From contig NC_030992.1 in assembly GCF_000149955.1 (NCBI RefSeq), positions 1,333,073 to 1,397,072 on the forward strand: a stretch of 64,000 nt of DNA, given 5' to 3'. The position numbers and the translations under genes are program-made. Of this stretch, positions 34,211 to 45,574 are shown piece by piece (within the stretch, counting starts at the first letter, position 1; each line of letters opens with the position of its first letter). The notes under the pieces were generated by a model that had not been told where the DNA came from, searched no databases, and saw only the letters and a list, made by a program, of their open reading frames with translations. This DNA comes from Fusarium oxysporum f. sp. lycopersici 4287 (Eukaryota > Ascomycota > Sordariomycetes > Hypocreales > Nectriaceae).

Positions 34211-36133
34211 CTACTCGGGAATTGGGTTGCCGGACGGTACCTGCTGCTCCTCCTTCTTGGCCCCCCAGGTGAATGGCGAGTACCAGCTGGATCGCTTATT
34301 GTCCTTGACAGCCTCCTGGTTCTCCTGGACCAGTCGAAGCGGCCTCGGCTTGCCTCCCGCGAACGACGTTGTGTGCCTATCATTATGGGATCGGGGTGGT
34401 GATTGCGAGGGCGGCGTCGACATGGATAACTCTCCAGACTCTCCGCTCAAGCTGGACGTCTCACTCCGCATCCCAGGAAAGTTGCCGGAGGTGGCCACCG
34501 AGGCTCCGCTAGGCACCCGGGCGGCCGCGTTAGGGTTGCCCGAGTTGTTCGGCGGGGAGAAGAAGGTTTGGGAATGCCGTGGAGTCCCAAGTGGTGGAGA
34601 GACGGGGCCGTCTGGCCCCCGATACATCTGGCTGACCAGGCTGGCAGCCCCAGTATATTGGTCGCTCTGAGGCCGTGGACTCCGTCTTGTACTGGTTGAA
34701 CGTGATAACCCGATCGGTATACTAGGTGCCTTGTCAGGGTCGGTGTGGTTTGAGCTGGTGGAGGGTTGCATGACGGAGATTGGCCTAGGCCTCGGTTTGG
34801 TAGGCCCGACCGCCATGGATTTGGCTCGCTGGAGGATTGTTGCCCCAGGCTGTTGCTTGTCGGCAGGGGCTGGAGGAAGCTCCTTGTTGGTATCTGGGAG
34901 GCTTTTCAAATCGCTCGACTGGTCGAGGATGGACTCGAAGTCCTGATGTTGAAGAAGGCGCTCAATAATCTTGTTAATATATAGTGTGAGCGCCTTGTTC
35001 TGCTCCTTCATGGACTTCAGCTCGGCCTCAAGACGGCGGTCACCATCGGAGACAGATTCTCCCTCAGTAGCTTCAGACAACTCATCAGCAAGACTAGAAC
35101 CAGCCGCCTTGCCCTCGAGTGCAGCCAGGGCGTCCTGGTTGGAGTTGCTGCCCATGTAGCTGAAGTCGTTCTGTCCAAAGTCACCCTTGAGTGTACGCTC
35201 CTGTAGAAGCAGCTGGTAGCTCTCATTGTCCTCCATAAGTCGAGCGTTCGCCATACGAGCCTCCATGAGAAGTCGTTCTACCTCGTGTAGGCGACCGCCA
35301 CCCTGGTTCTCTGACTCGACCAGCTTAATCTGAGCCTCAGCGAGTTCCAGTCGTAGAGACTCAATGAGCTTGTCTTTCTGAAGAATGAGTTTTGAGCTAT
35401 TCCGCGAGTCGCTGCGCTGTATAGAGGATGGAGGTGCGAAGCTGCCGTTTTCGAGCGATGGCGATGAACCGGCAGAATCTGGAAAACCAGTGAGCGGGGA
35501 AGATGGCAGAGAGAATGAATATGTGGACATACGTTGTCTCGAAGGGCGACTCTCTTCCGCCGTGTTGTTTCGCTGGGCAAGGCTGTCCTTGAGCCGCTGG
35601 ATCATGGCCTGCATCTCCTCTTCTCGGCTGGCCATTTCTTCCTTCTCTTTAAGAATCGAACTGCGTTCCGCTTCGTAAATGGACTCCATCTCACGCATCT
35701 GACGAGTCATCTCCCTCTTCTCGTTACTCAGAGTCTCAATCTGCTCTTCGTATTCATGTGCTTTCTCCTCCAACTTTGCCGACTCCTTGACCGCCTCATC
35801 GAGTTTGGACTGGAGAACCTCGACCTGGCGCTTGTATTGAAGGGAAGACTTCTCTTCATTCTCTAGGCGCTTCTGAAGATCTTCAACGGCAGCAGCAGCT
35901 TCGGCTCGAGCGTCTGATTCAGCAGCACTCAGAGTATCCCTTCTGGCAATAGCAGCACGGGCCGACACAGGCGCAGTTGTTCGTAGCGATCGAGTGCGGG
36001 TATGGCCATTGCTGGTAGGAGTAGTAGATCGAGAGTTGGAACGTGAGGGAGAAGGACTTGTTGAAGAATTAGATTCGGTATGAGAAACTCGGCCAACACC
36101 ACCCGCCGGAGGCTTCTTTGTAGCAGCGGACAT
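34211..36133 (-). CDS. coiled-coil scaffold-like protein, unidentified
   Basis: A single exon of 640 residues starts at ATG 36133 (MSAATKKPPAGGVGRVSH). A Ser/Thr-rich basic N-terminus (to about residue 70) is followed by a long coiled coil at about 72-195 (ALQ-type heptads such as LQKRLENEEKSSLQYKRQVE). A second coiled segment covers about 245-320 (LILQKDKLIESLRLELAEAQ), and a third short one ends in ALTLYINKIIERLLQHQDFE. The last 230 residues are Pro/Ser-rich and disordered, ending with a SSWYSPFTWGAKK motif. Fungal genomes have related proteins annotated loosely as M-protein or myosin-like repeats, which reflects only the coiled coil. Cytoskeletal or membrane-tether roles are possible but not shown. 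Confidence 0.8.
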   Translation of the reverse strand: MSAATKKPPAGGVGRVSHTESNSSTSPSPSRSNSRSTTPTSNGHTRTRSLRTTAPVSARAAIARRDTLSAAESDARAEAAAAVEDLQKRLENEEKSSLQYKRQVEVLQSKLDEAVKESAKLEEKAHEYEEQIETLSNEKREMTRQMREMESIYEAERSSILKEKEEMASREEEMQAMIQRLKDSLAQRNNTAEESRPSRQRMSTYSFSLPSSPLTGFPDSAGSSPSLENGSFAPPSSIQRSDSRNSSKLILQKDKLIESLRLELAEAQIKLVESENQGGGRLHEVERLLMEARMANARLMEDNESYQLLLQERTLKGDFGQNDFSYMGSNSNQDALAALEGKAAGSSLADELSEATEGESVSDGDRRLEAELKSMKEQNKALTLYINKIIERLLQHQDFESILDQSSDLKSLPDTNKELPPAPADKQQPGATILQRAKSMAVGPTKPRPRPISVMQPSTSSNHTDPDKAPSIPIGLSRSTSTRRSPRPQSDQYTGAASLVSQMYRGPDGPVSPPLGTPRHSQTFFSPPNNSGNPNAAARVPSGASVATSGNFPGMRSETSSLSGESGELSMSTPPSQSPPRSHNDRHTTSFAGGKPRPLRLVQENQEAVKDNKRSSWYSPFTWGAKKEEQQVPSGNPIPE

Positions 36134-37961
36134 ATTTATTTGTTTTGTTTGGTTGGGCTGTGTTGGGTCGTATGCTTTTAGCGATGTAGCGTAAGAAGAG
36201 TGGGCGGTGTCTCAAGGGAGCGAGAGCAACACCAGGTTGTTCGAGGTCGAGTATAGATATTGTACGGCTTAAACCTGCGGTAGTGTCGTGTCTTCTGCTT
36301 GCGGCCGATTGTGTTGCACGTTCGCCCGGTGATCTGGAACGTACTCAAGATAATAAACCCAACAAGAAGGGTCGAAGCTGAAATAGGAGTGTGTCTTGTC
36401 TGTCCAATACAGTAACGGACAGTCCGTCTGCGCCTCAGAAGGGACGTTGCCAGGTACGGGGTAGGGGCCTGCACTTTAGTGTGTGGCGTCGGCGTCCAGA
36501 AGGTCGATATTTCTGGGGCATCCAAGCAGCCAACTGTTGAAACAGGCTACGCCAGGCCAGGAAATACTGTGCTATACTGTATAACTGTATTGATAGTGAT
36601 GAGTCGAAGAAACGACTCCAGTTTGGGGTTTGTTGCAGAAGAGTGAATACCGTGCAGATGTTGAAGGACGAAGCTGCAAAACTTGCCAGCTAAAGACAAA
36701 GGATTCGATGGGTGTTGGCTGACCTGATATGCAGGGACTCACACTCTATTGCCAACAGCCTCCCTCCATTATGGTTTACCTATATGGAGCATTAGGAAGG
36801 TTTCGATGTACACAAGTACAGTCATTAATCTTAATTATTTACTCATACTGTAGCAGCCAATCTATATCCGTAACACTGCTGGCGCGGTAGCGTCGTAAGA
36901 GGTAACGTGTGGCTGTTGAATGTTATTTTGTCGTGTCAATGAGTGGAACAGCTCCTTATATGGGCCCTTTTATTAATGAATGTCACGGATCTTCCCCAGA
37001 AGGTGTTGGGGACATTTGCTTGTGCCTGGAGGTTTTCCCGCAAACAACAGGGCCATACTTGATCCATGCGTACTGTGCATGGCCTCTGGTAAAGTGCCTT
37101 TAATGATGCGCCTGGAAAATAGGAAGAATTGTAATGGGAGATTGGCAATTGAGATTTGGATAAACTGCCCGTCAATGTATCACTTGAGTGGCTGAGGAAT
37201 GAGCAACAGGAAGCAACTCATGAAAGCCGCGTCAGAGCATTTCTTTTAAAATTGATCATGTTATATGTATGCCACGTAGCGGTTGACTCACAGCCAGCTA
37301 ACCCAAGTTTTCGAAATTCTGATCGCAACACAGGTTAGCGTGGTCACAGCACGTTCAAGGCCTGAACCTTATGGTTTACAATTAAGTCAGTGGCTCTTAA
37401 AGTTGGTAAGTCATGCGTTCCAAGTAGTGGGTTGCTCCTCGACAACCCATGCATTCCTACCCTCGCAGGATTAATGCCTCTAGAACAGGGATAATACAAA
37501 AGATAACATGTTGACTTAAGAACTAGGAAACCTTGTTCAAGTATGGATAATGAGCAACAAAATGCTATATACAGGTGAAGGGGAATGCTTCCGTATTGCG
37601 TGCTTGACACTGGGGTGATTGAGTTCATACATTACATTAGAGCTCTGTTGTCGCAACACTGAACACGGCATTAACAAAACCAATTGCATGACAACCAATG
37701 TGACAATCACAGGGACAAGACATATATTGGTGGGGAACAATGTTCATGAGCTTTATTTTTTATTGGCTTGAACTGGTAATCGATACCAAGTCCAACGAAG
37801 CCCAAGACGCATAGGTCAAGGGGAGAACTGCCAGCTTTCTTGCATCGCATGTTCTCACTAAGAGTTGTCGCTTTTTCATCACTCAGATTGGTATATCCTC
37901 AAATGCCCTGGACCCATTTTACCCCAAACGCCATAAAATGCATTCTCTATCAGCGAGACAC
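36134..37961. other. intergenic region between the coiled-coil gene and RPL30
   Basis: The first few hundred bases are the coiled-coil gene promoter, and the last part is the RPL30 3' region. Open frames below 115 codons show no family features. No RNA gene was recognised. Confidence 0.5.
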
Positions 37962-38544
37962 TTAAGCCTGCTGGTCGCTGAGAATGTCGGAGTCACCAGC
38001 GTCGAGGATGGCCATGGTGGAGCAACGGAAGAGCTTACCGCAGGCGGTACCGAGCTCAATCTGTAGGTGGACATGTAAGCCTATGAACCCTCCAAAGTCG
38101 GATGACTTCTTCTCTGGGTAGGCCACAAGAACTCAAGTTCTTGGGACCAAAGAAATGTTGTCAAGCAAGCCAACATTTCCGAGAAGCATCATGTTGCAGT
38201 TTCCGGCAACATGACGATATTTGTAAAGAGACCTAGCGATTTGGGACTTACGTTGTTGCCAGAGAAGTGGTGGATGGGGGCCTTGGACAGCATGCTGTAG
38301 TACTCGAGCTCAGACTTGCGGAGAGGAGGAGTGTTGCCAGCAATGATGATGAGCTTGGCCTTGCCGGATCGGAGGCTCTTGAGGGTAGACTTGTAGCCGA
38401 GAGTGACTGCAAAATCGGTCAGTCAAAAGTTCGTCCTTGATTACTTCTCAGGACTCTGCGCATACCCTTTCCGGACTTCATAACAAGCGCCAACTTGGAG
38501 TTGATGCTGTTGGCATCCTTCTTGCTCTTCTTCTGGGGGGCCAT
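37962..38544 (-). CDS. RPL30: 60S ribosomal protein L30 (eL30)
   Basis: Three exons (38544-38466, 38406-38252, 38060-37962) join to 110 residues, the usual length. It starts [20 protein letters not shown] and ends SDILSDQQA. Motifs [37 protein letters not shown] and [11 protein letters not shown] are those of eL30, the kink-turn binding L7Ae-like fold. eL30 sits in the large ribosomal subunit. Donors are GTATGC and GTAAGT; the introns are 59 and 191 bp. In yeast, eL30 regulates its own splicing and translation by binding a kink-turn at its transcript's first intron. I did not find that element here. It is divergent from RPL10. Confidence 0.97.
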
Positions 38545-38830
38545 TGTGATTGTTGGGCGACGGGTTGGCGGTGACTTGACGTTCGTTGATGGAAGCTGAA
38601 AGTGTGAAGAAAAAGTTGCATGGGTTTTTGAAAGGCAAGTGCGTGGAGTGGGCTAACCCCGATACGCTCCTGCCGTTGCAGAGCCCTAAGCCGATATTTA
38701 CCCGCTGACCTCATCCGCTGACAAATGAGCAGACATTGCGAGAAAGGCTGTTTGGGACATTCTTTGTGTGCTGCTCTGCTTTCTCCTACACCAACACCAT
38801 CAACCGGATATCCATCAAAACTCCGACAAA
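38545..38830. promoter_or_regulatory. shared bidirectional promoter of RPL30 and RPL10
   Basis: Only 286 bases separate the two divergent ATGs, so both promoters must lie here. Both leaders are CA-rich near their ATGs. The element AGCCCTAA at 38682-38689, near the middle, resembles the CCCTAA-type boxes reported in fungal ribosomal protein promoters. The resemblance is by eye only. Confidence 0.75.
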
Positions 38831-39711
38831 ATGGCGCGCCGTCCTGCTCGTTGCTACCGGTACTGCAAGAACAAGGTGAGTTTTTCTTTATTCGAATCAT
38901 CTCCAGAAATATCGTGATTTTGACCTCGCTGCTTCATTTCCGCGACGAAATACCCAGTGCTGCGCTTCTGCGGGGTGGCCTCTCTGATTATGAATCACAA
39001 ACTTCTGAAGATAATATCATACTGATTCCCCCTCCAGCCGTACCCCAAGTCTCGGTTCAACCGTGGTGTCCCCGACCCCAAGATCCGAATCTTCGATCTT
39101 GGCCGAAAGCGCGCCAATGTTGACGACTTCCCTCTCTGCATTCACCTCGTTTCCAACGAGTATGAGCAGCTGAGCTCCGAGGCCCTCGAGGCCGCCCGTA
39201 TTTGCGCCAACAAGTACCTTGTCAAGAACACCGGTAAGGAGGGTTTCCACCTCCGAGTCCGCGCCCACCCCTTCCACGTTGTCCGTATCAACAAGATGTT
39301 GTCTTGTGCCGGTGCCGATAGACTGCAGACCGGTATGCGTGGTGCCTGGGGTAAGCCTAACGGCACTGTCGCCCGTGTCAACATTGGCCAGATTCTCATG
39401 AGCGTCCGCACTCGTGATGCTAGTATGTGTAATCCGGTTTGCCACTTTGAAGCCATCTTACTAATCAACTACCAGACCGTGCCATTGCCCTCGAGGCCCT
39501 CCGACGATCCCAGTACAAGTTCCCTGGCCGACAAAAGATCATTGTCTCCAAGAACTGGGGCTTCACCCCTCTCCGACGTGAGGAGTACCTCGACAAGAAG
39601 GCTGCTGGCCGCGTCAAGGTCGACGGTGCTTATGTCCAGTTCCTTTCCAACCACGGTTCTCTGGAGCGCAACATCCGCCGCTTCCCCGATGCCTTCAAGT
39701 CTGAGGCTTAA
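38831..39711 (+). CDS. RPL10: 60S ribosomal protein L10 (uL16)
   Basis: Three exons (38831-38875, 39038-39422, 39476-39711) encode 221 residues, the same length as yeast Rpl10. It starts [15 protein letters not shown], then [55 protein letters not shown] and [12 protein letters not shown]. The internal loop near RGAWGKP lies by the P site and is the site of assembly proofreading by Sdo1 and Efl1 in yeast. Intron 1 (162 bp) follows codon 15 and intron 2 (53 bp) falls in phase 1. The short first exon and codon bias toward C-ending codons are typical of ribosomal protein genes. Confidence 0.97.
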
Positions 39712-41775
39712 AGAAATGATGGACAGGATGGAATCTGGGTTTTCTGGCGTCAAAATGGCTTGTCAAATAAGGACCTCTCGAGACTTTACTAGTTGAAAGG
39801 TGCCGGTTAGGCAAATTGAAATCTTGCATTCAGAACTCTGTTTCCTCATCGTGCACCGCATCATTAATGATATCACTCAAAGATTTCTGACTTTGACTAG
39901 AGTGGTAGGTCTTATCTAAGCACGGGATATGTTTTCTGAGATCTGTAACCCTGTGAAATGTGCCTCTCAATTTCTAAGCCATGCACTGCTTGGCTTATCG
40001 TTGTCAGACAATTGCTCATCGATCAGCTCAAGCCTGGCATTCTCATTTTTGGCCTGGTGATTGGCGGGCCATGCTGTCCGCATATCCACTCGTACTCCCT
40101 GCCGAACATGGTGGTGTACTCCCGCTCACCTTCGGGGGAAGTTTGATGCAGGAGGAATACTACCATTTCTGGATGCTTATATCTCATTTCAAGATACTTG
40201 GGATTGTGCATATAGAAGATTGTACTTGAAGAGTGTTGGAAGAGACATTCAATGTCTTGTTGGGGCAGTTTCGCAATACGGCTACGCTTGGATTCGGACC
40301 ACATGACTTCACTTGGGTGATTTGTGACGCCATGAAGGTCACAGGTAGCGCACGTCTTTTTTCCTCACTCTGACAGAAGACATCAGGGGTTATCGTTGGA
40401 CGAGATGGAGCCCCGTTGGTTAGGCCGAGGAAACATGAATCGTAAGGTTGTATGAGGTGAGGATTCCTTTACTCATCGCTCGGGAACCTCTTTGTTCCTT
40501 CTTTGTGAAAAACATCCTGTTTCAGTCATAGCGAGATACTTGATAGTCGGTGTCTATTGAATGGCGCTGTTACTTAGGTCGGTTTTAGTAGCATCCATTA
40601 ACACAGTCAGATGCAGAATGAGATGAGAAAGTGGCTGGCTAAAGCTGGCATTGGACAAATGGAATGGAGGGCCTGGGGGATCATGAAGGCACCTCACCTG
40701 CGGTTGTGTCACCTTGGGCGGGACAGCGGGCAGACTAGCTCATAGGTACCTCAGATCTGTCTTTGATGGGGGCAGCAACTTATCACCCTGCATCTGATCT
40801 TGGCTGTGGATATGTGCCGGGCCCTTTTTCCTTCTCGAAGAATGTAACGATGGTTTAACCGTACGACTTCTTATTAGGCATATCAACTTACGGCTGCGGT
40901 TGAAATATCGGTCAGCACGGCATGAAGTGATAAGCAGGCCCGAAATGCCATCATGTTTGTTCGGGCTTCGTTACAAGATTGCTACGCCTGTCCACGTCAG
41001 AAGAGCCAGAGCTAGAATCAGGGTTGTGCGTCTTAATGCGGTCTTGGGTTTGTCTTATCCATCCGCGTCTCGCGACTCATGCGGGTGGACTCTGTTGAGT
41101 GGAACGCATAGTTTTAAGACGCCTTAACTCTTAACATATCGATACCTAGCATTATGCAGTGGTACTTTCTACCCGTCTTTCCGGGTACTGTACATGTTTG
41201 CTTCTCTCTGTCTTGTTGAGTTAAAAGGCAGCTGAGCTTCACTGGCTATGGCGGATGGATGGACAAGTGAACACGCGAGCGTCTTCCCCCCCATCCGCCG
41301 ATCAACCCCCGACTACAGCGTCTAGATGACGCCTACGAGCGTAGCATCACTCTAAGGTACGGATACTGGCCTAGCTTCCTTTGGTGCAGTTCGCTTTGCT
41401 CTGAGGTGCTTGACTGGCCCCTCCAAAGGTTCCATCTGTAATCCTCCCGCCTCTCTTCTCCCTATCTCTTAGTGATACTACAAACCCTTTCTTTCCCCCA
41501 ACATCCTTGTTTTTCGAACCTTCTTGTCTTTTACTTCATACCTTCACCTTTTTCACTCCTTGGCCTGCTCGAGGTCGTCAACTGCGAGCGTCCAAGTCAT
41601 CTATTACTTGCCTTGTTCCACTCTGCCGCATATCGCCTCCGCCAACCCCCCGACATAGGCGGATACAGTTATCTAGGGGGTCCACTTCCATCATCAACAC
41701 ATCTTATCTTGTCCGCCATTTCCTTATCGGCGCGAACCTCGCAGCTTCACGACAATTACAACGAGCGCAACAATC
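39712..41775. other. intergenic region between RPL10 and an unidentified gene
   Basis: The first part is the RPL10 3' region. The last 350 bases are CT-rich (41390-41775), typical of a fungal leader. Open frames at 39958-40306 overlap on both strands and are not supported. No RNA gene was seen. Confidence 0.5.
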
Positions 41776-43479
41776 ATGGCGTTTCATCAGCCGACTCGAC
41801 AGTCGGTCCAGCGCGTCGTACGGGCTCCTGTTGATGAGCAAGAGATCCCCCGAAGAGAGGTGCCAATTACCCAAGAACGTGAACCAGAACAGTCGCAGAC
41901 ATGGGTGCTCTTCGCGCCCACTGATGTGACAACAACATCATATCTCACCGAAACGGACCACTCATTGAAAACTCCTGGAAGATCACGAGTGGGAGATCTG
42001 GGCAGCTTGAACTCGGCTGCGAAATCGGAGGCTGAGTCACGCCAATCTGCCTCAGCATTTGGTCTTGATGAAGAGGATGATGCCGAGCTAGATAGTCTAG
42101 ATGGCCACTTGCCAGGCTTTCGCTCAATACCTGCAGTGCAGTATCAGCCACAGGACGAACAGCAGGGATCTGGGCCAGTTTTTCCCGGCCACGATGGTCT
42201 GGGCTCCTTCCACCTTGACCAGCCCACCTTGGGGGCCGAAGCACAAGATCACATCTACCAATTCGAACGATTCAATCCCAGACGGCAGTATCAACGGAGA
42301 GAGAGTTTTGATCTGCGGCAGCTCGATGTAGAGCATGATCAGGTTCATGAGGCAGAGAAGCGCCAAAGAATCGAAGCTTGGCGACTGGAACACAGTCGAG
42401 TACTGCTAGGTGAGATCCAGCGCGAGACAAGGAGGAGACGATTTTCGCAAGCATCTATTCAGAAACGCCCATCCTCCAATGTGCCTTCTGTACCGTCGGC
42501 CCTTGCCTATGATGGAGAATCAGACAACATGACATGGCACGATGAGGATGCTATTGGAACATCATCAGATTCAGAAGGGTTCTTTTCTAAAGTCACCAGA
42601 AGATTCTTGCGAGATGTAGTTGGAATGGACGAACGATCGATTTCAGTGTTCCTGGGAGAAACGGTACCTGAGGATGATGAAGATCTATCGTCAACACCCC
42701 GCGCCTCCCAAACCTTGGCATGGGAGTCGCGACAGTTTGCCTCTAGAGAGGAGTGGCAGTTGGACATGCTGGAGAGGATGTCAAGGGAGCTTGGTTCACT
42801 TGTCAGCCATATTTCGCACCATCCTGGTGCATTCTCAACCTATACCCGAGTCCAGCAGATGCCACTTCCCTACGCTGGCCTTCCAATCATCCCAGAGTCA
42901 AACTCGTCTCATTCCGCCACAGACAACATTCGACCAACAGAACACGAACACGCGTCATTCCCACAATTCAAACCAACAATTCAAACATCACCACAACCCA
43001 TCAACATTCATGGCAGATCTGAACCATCGGCCGAAGCAACACAAGCGTCACGACAAGACACTCCTATGAGCAACACTTTCACTCAGGAGGAATGGGAGAA
43101 GGATCTTGATATGAAACTGGTGTTCAGATATCTACGCTCTCGTTTCATGCCACGAAGCAGCAATCCTGCCCCATCAACACCAGCTCATCTGGCTACGTCG
43201 AATAGTCAAGACACAGCCGCAAAGCTGGCGCGCGTCCGTCAACACCACCCGCTGGTTTCACGCATGCGACCTCCCGCCGAACGCCGAACGTTCAAAGCTA
43301 TAACGCCCGGAAGTCCAGTGGCAATTCGGCATCCGAGTAGTTGCGCGAGTCAGAGCACCAGACGATCCGCCCGCCGTAGTAGTGTCTCATCTCGACATTA
43401 CTGGGATATAGGTGGATCTCTGGGTACAGGCTCTGTAATCGCGTCTAATGGTCCGATGGGTAGCTGGGGCGAAGTGTGA
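41776..43479 (+). CDS. large unidentified fungal protein, 567 residues
   Basis: A single exon runs from ATG 41776 (CAATCATGG) to TGA 43477-43479. The N-terminal 60 residues contain WVLFAPTDVTTTSYLTETD followed by GRSRVGDLGSLN, which looks like a conserved folded motif. A disordered acidic region (LDEEDDAELDSLDGHLPG), an Arg-rich helix (QRIEAWRLEHSRVLLGEIQ) and a conserved patch, GFFSKVTRRFLRDVVGMDE, follow. The C-terminal half is Ser/Pro/Gln-rich, with short islands such as WEKDLDMKLVFRYLRSRF. No catalytic motif or membrane segment is seen. I recognise no named family; it appears to be a fungus-specific protein. It lies in tandem with the next unidentified gene, with 1.97 kb between. Confidence 0.75.
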   Translation: MAFHQPTRQSVQRVVRAPVDEQEIPRREVPITQEREPEQSQTWVLFAPTDVTTTSYLTETDHSLKTPGRSRVGDLGSLNSAAKSEAESRQSASAFGLDEEDDAELDSLDGHLPGFRSIPAVQYQPQDEQQGSGPVFPGHDGLGSFHLDQPTLGAEAQDHIYQFERFNPRRQYQRRESFDLRQLDVEHDQVHEAEKRQRIEAWRLEHSRVLLGEIQRETRRRRFSQASIQKRPSSNVPSVPSALAYDGESDNMTWHDEDAIGTSSDSEGFFSKVTRRFLRDVVGMDERSISVFLGETVPEDDEDLSSTPRASQTLAWESRQFASREEWQLDMLERMSRELGSLVSHISHHPGAFSTYTRVQQMPLPYAGLPIIPESNSSHSATDNIRPTEHEHASFPQFKPTIQTSPQPINIHGRSEPSAEATQASRQDTPMSNTFTQEEWEKDLDMKLVFRYLRSRFMPRSSNPAPSTPAHLATSNSQDTAAKLARVRQHHPLVSRMRPPAERRTFKAITPGSPVAIRHPSSCASQSTRRSARRSSVSSRHYWDIGGSLGTGSVIASNGPMGSWGEV

Positions 43480-45427
43480 TGATAATTATGATATATGTGA
43501 AGATGAAAGTGTGACAGATGTTGACGCATGAGCTACGACGGGCGCATTATAATGGTCGCATCAGGAGTATTATGAGCATTTGCCCAGTTGCAGGTTAACT
43601 ACTTGATGTAAGTTTTAAACGATGGGAATCACCGCTATTGAAAATTATTCAAATATGTTGGTTGGAGTTTTTCTGGGACATGATAGAGTTTTATTTTTAT
43701 GATTTTACGGACTTGTCCTTGGGTAGGTCCCCCAATACTCACTTCAAACAAAGAAACTATTCCTTCATTCTCTACAGATAAATTGCTGTCGATCGTCCTA
43801 ATGCTAATTCACTGTGATTTTATTTCCTTTGTCACTAAATGTTCTGGTGTTGCACAGCCAGCCATTATCCGAGGCGAAGGGCCCAGTTATCGCCTCAGTG
43901 AATGAGTCGAGATCAGAACACAATGGGACATGACAATCACGTCAATCTTGGAAAGAAAAAGTAACATCAGGAGAGGCTGAGAGCCAATTGCATTTTCAGC
44001 CTCGTGTAACATTTGCCTCAATGAGCCATCTCTAATTCTTTGCACGGGTTGTATTATTCTTGGTGAACAAAGCTCCAGCCTGTACCTGAGTCCAGAGGGG
44101 TTCTTTGTAAGTGGTGTAAGTCCTGAACTGCGTATCATTCACACGTGGTAACGGGCCTAGGATGGTTCTTCAATCAAAAGTTCTGACAATTATGACTCCT
44201 TCTCTTCAAGACATACTAGATCTTGATGCCTTATTACTGAGTTCCTCCTTTCAAGAGAACATTGTCCAACCGTTCATTTGACTCAACTTAGACCAACGGG
44301 GAGAAGAGGGAGGCGCCGTTCGCTCCCGTAGCAAGGCGGGACTCGTCGAGTGCGGAAGCACCCTATTGGTTAGAAAATCCCTATCTCGAAGCGCTTCCTT
44401 GTGCTTTTGTACCTTTTAGTGAGCGTGCACTGGCGTGAGCACTTAATTAGGCGGGGTAGAAAGAGAGGCAGCTCTGAAAGTGACTTGGCGAGGAGCGCGC
44501 TCTGAGACAAGTGGTGCCGCTTTAACAAGTTTCGCGTCTCCCTTGCATTTTAACGAAGAAGACGTTAGAGACAGATATGAAGCTTCGTGTTCTTCAACGG
44601 TTGACGTTGTTAAAACCTAAAAGGGGATCTTGCCGGCAAAGATGAATTAATTCTCTTACTATGAAACTTGAAATCATTATTTTGCTCATAATTTGAGCGA
44701 TTGAGTTGTCCTGGATGTACTGTATTTCTGCTATATTTTCCACCTGTAAAGGCAGCTATGATGACTTGCCTTTTATGGCAATAGTGCATCAACAGGATTC
44801 GCGCGTGTGTCCACTGTCGAGGCGTGTCTTGCTGTGGGGGAATATGATTCCCCATCCCCGTCCCCGTGAACCACTCGAAAAGCAGTCGCCTTGTTCGCCC
44901 TGTTCCCTCCTCCATAGGCAGGCAGACATTCCGAGTCCCCTCCATCTTGTGCCTCGTGCTCTTGCGACTTTCCTTCTCGCCCGCTCTTCTCCCGTTCGCC
45001 TGCGATTTCTCGTCGTCTCCTGAGCTTCCATAGTATAAATTGCGCCGTTCCCTCCATCAGCGCTCGCTCGTTTGCCTTCCCTTCTCTGTTCGCGCTTTGG
45101 TCAGTCTCATCCATGCCTTGGAATTCTGTTCCATTTCCTCGCCCGGGTTTTATGGATTGCGCCTGGATATTTTTCAACCTCGACGACCTGGACAGCTTTT
45201 CTAATTGATCTTATAGTGCGATGAACTGAAATTAGGCGGCCGTTTTGCCTGCGACCCTGTCCAGTTGGGCCTGGTTGCGGCCCTTGACACATCATCACGG
45301 CTGTCATCGACCAATTGCCATACCATATATATATCTCTTATATAGCGTTCCCTCCCAGACTTGGACCTCAATCCTCGAAGGCTCCCGAGCCTATCTACCC
45401 ATTCGCTTTCGATCCCGACCTCGCGAC
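43480..45427. other. intergenic region between two unidentified genes
   Basis: The first part is the 3' region of the upstream gene. The segment 44800-45427 is pyrimidine-rich on the plus strand and likely the long leader of the gene at 45448. Minus-strand frames in 44610-45307 are the complement of that leader. No RNA gene was identified. Confidence 0.45.
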
Positions 45428-45574
45428 ATGAGCGCGTGTAGCTTCCAATGGCAACGACCCCGTTCGACCCGTCTCACTTCACCCCAAATGCCTTCGATAT
45501 ATACACAGATGCTGTCGCGATCAAGGCGCCGACTCCCAGCTTGCCAGGAGGAGCTTGCGGTTTCGTGGACCTAA
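45428..45574 (+). other. overlapping upstream ORF of the 938-residue gene
   Basis: An ATG at 45428, 20 bases before the main ATG and in another frame, opens 48 codons (MSACSFQWQRPRSTRL onward) that end 124 bases inside the main coding region. Scanning ribosomes would meet it first. It may lower main-frame translation, or the transcript may start after it. Confidence 0.4.

Noticed and set aside
38061..38251. Possible box C/D snoRNA in RPL30 intron 2
   Set aside because: An ATGATG motif exists on the coding strand, but no well-placed D box or terminal stem was found.
39017..39445. 142-codon minus-strand frame
   Set aside because: Antisense shadow of RPL10 exon 2.
44773..45177. 134-codon minus-strand frame rich in Arg, Glu and Gly
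   Set aside because: It complements the pyrimidine-rich leader of the gene at 45448 and has no family match.
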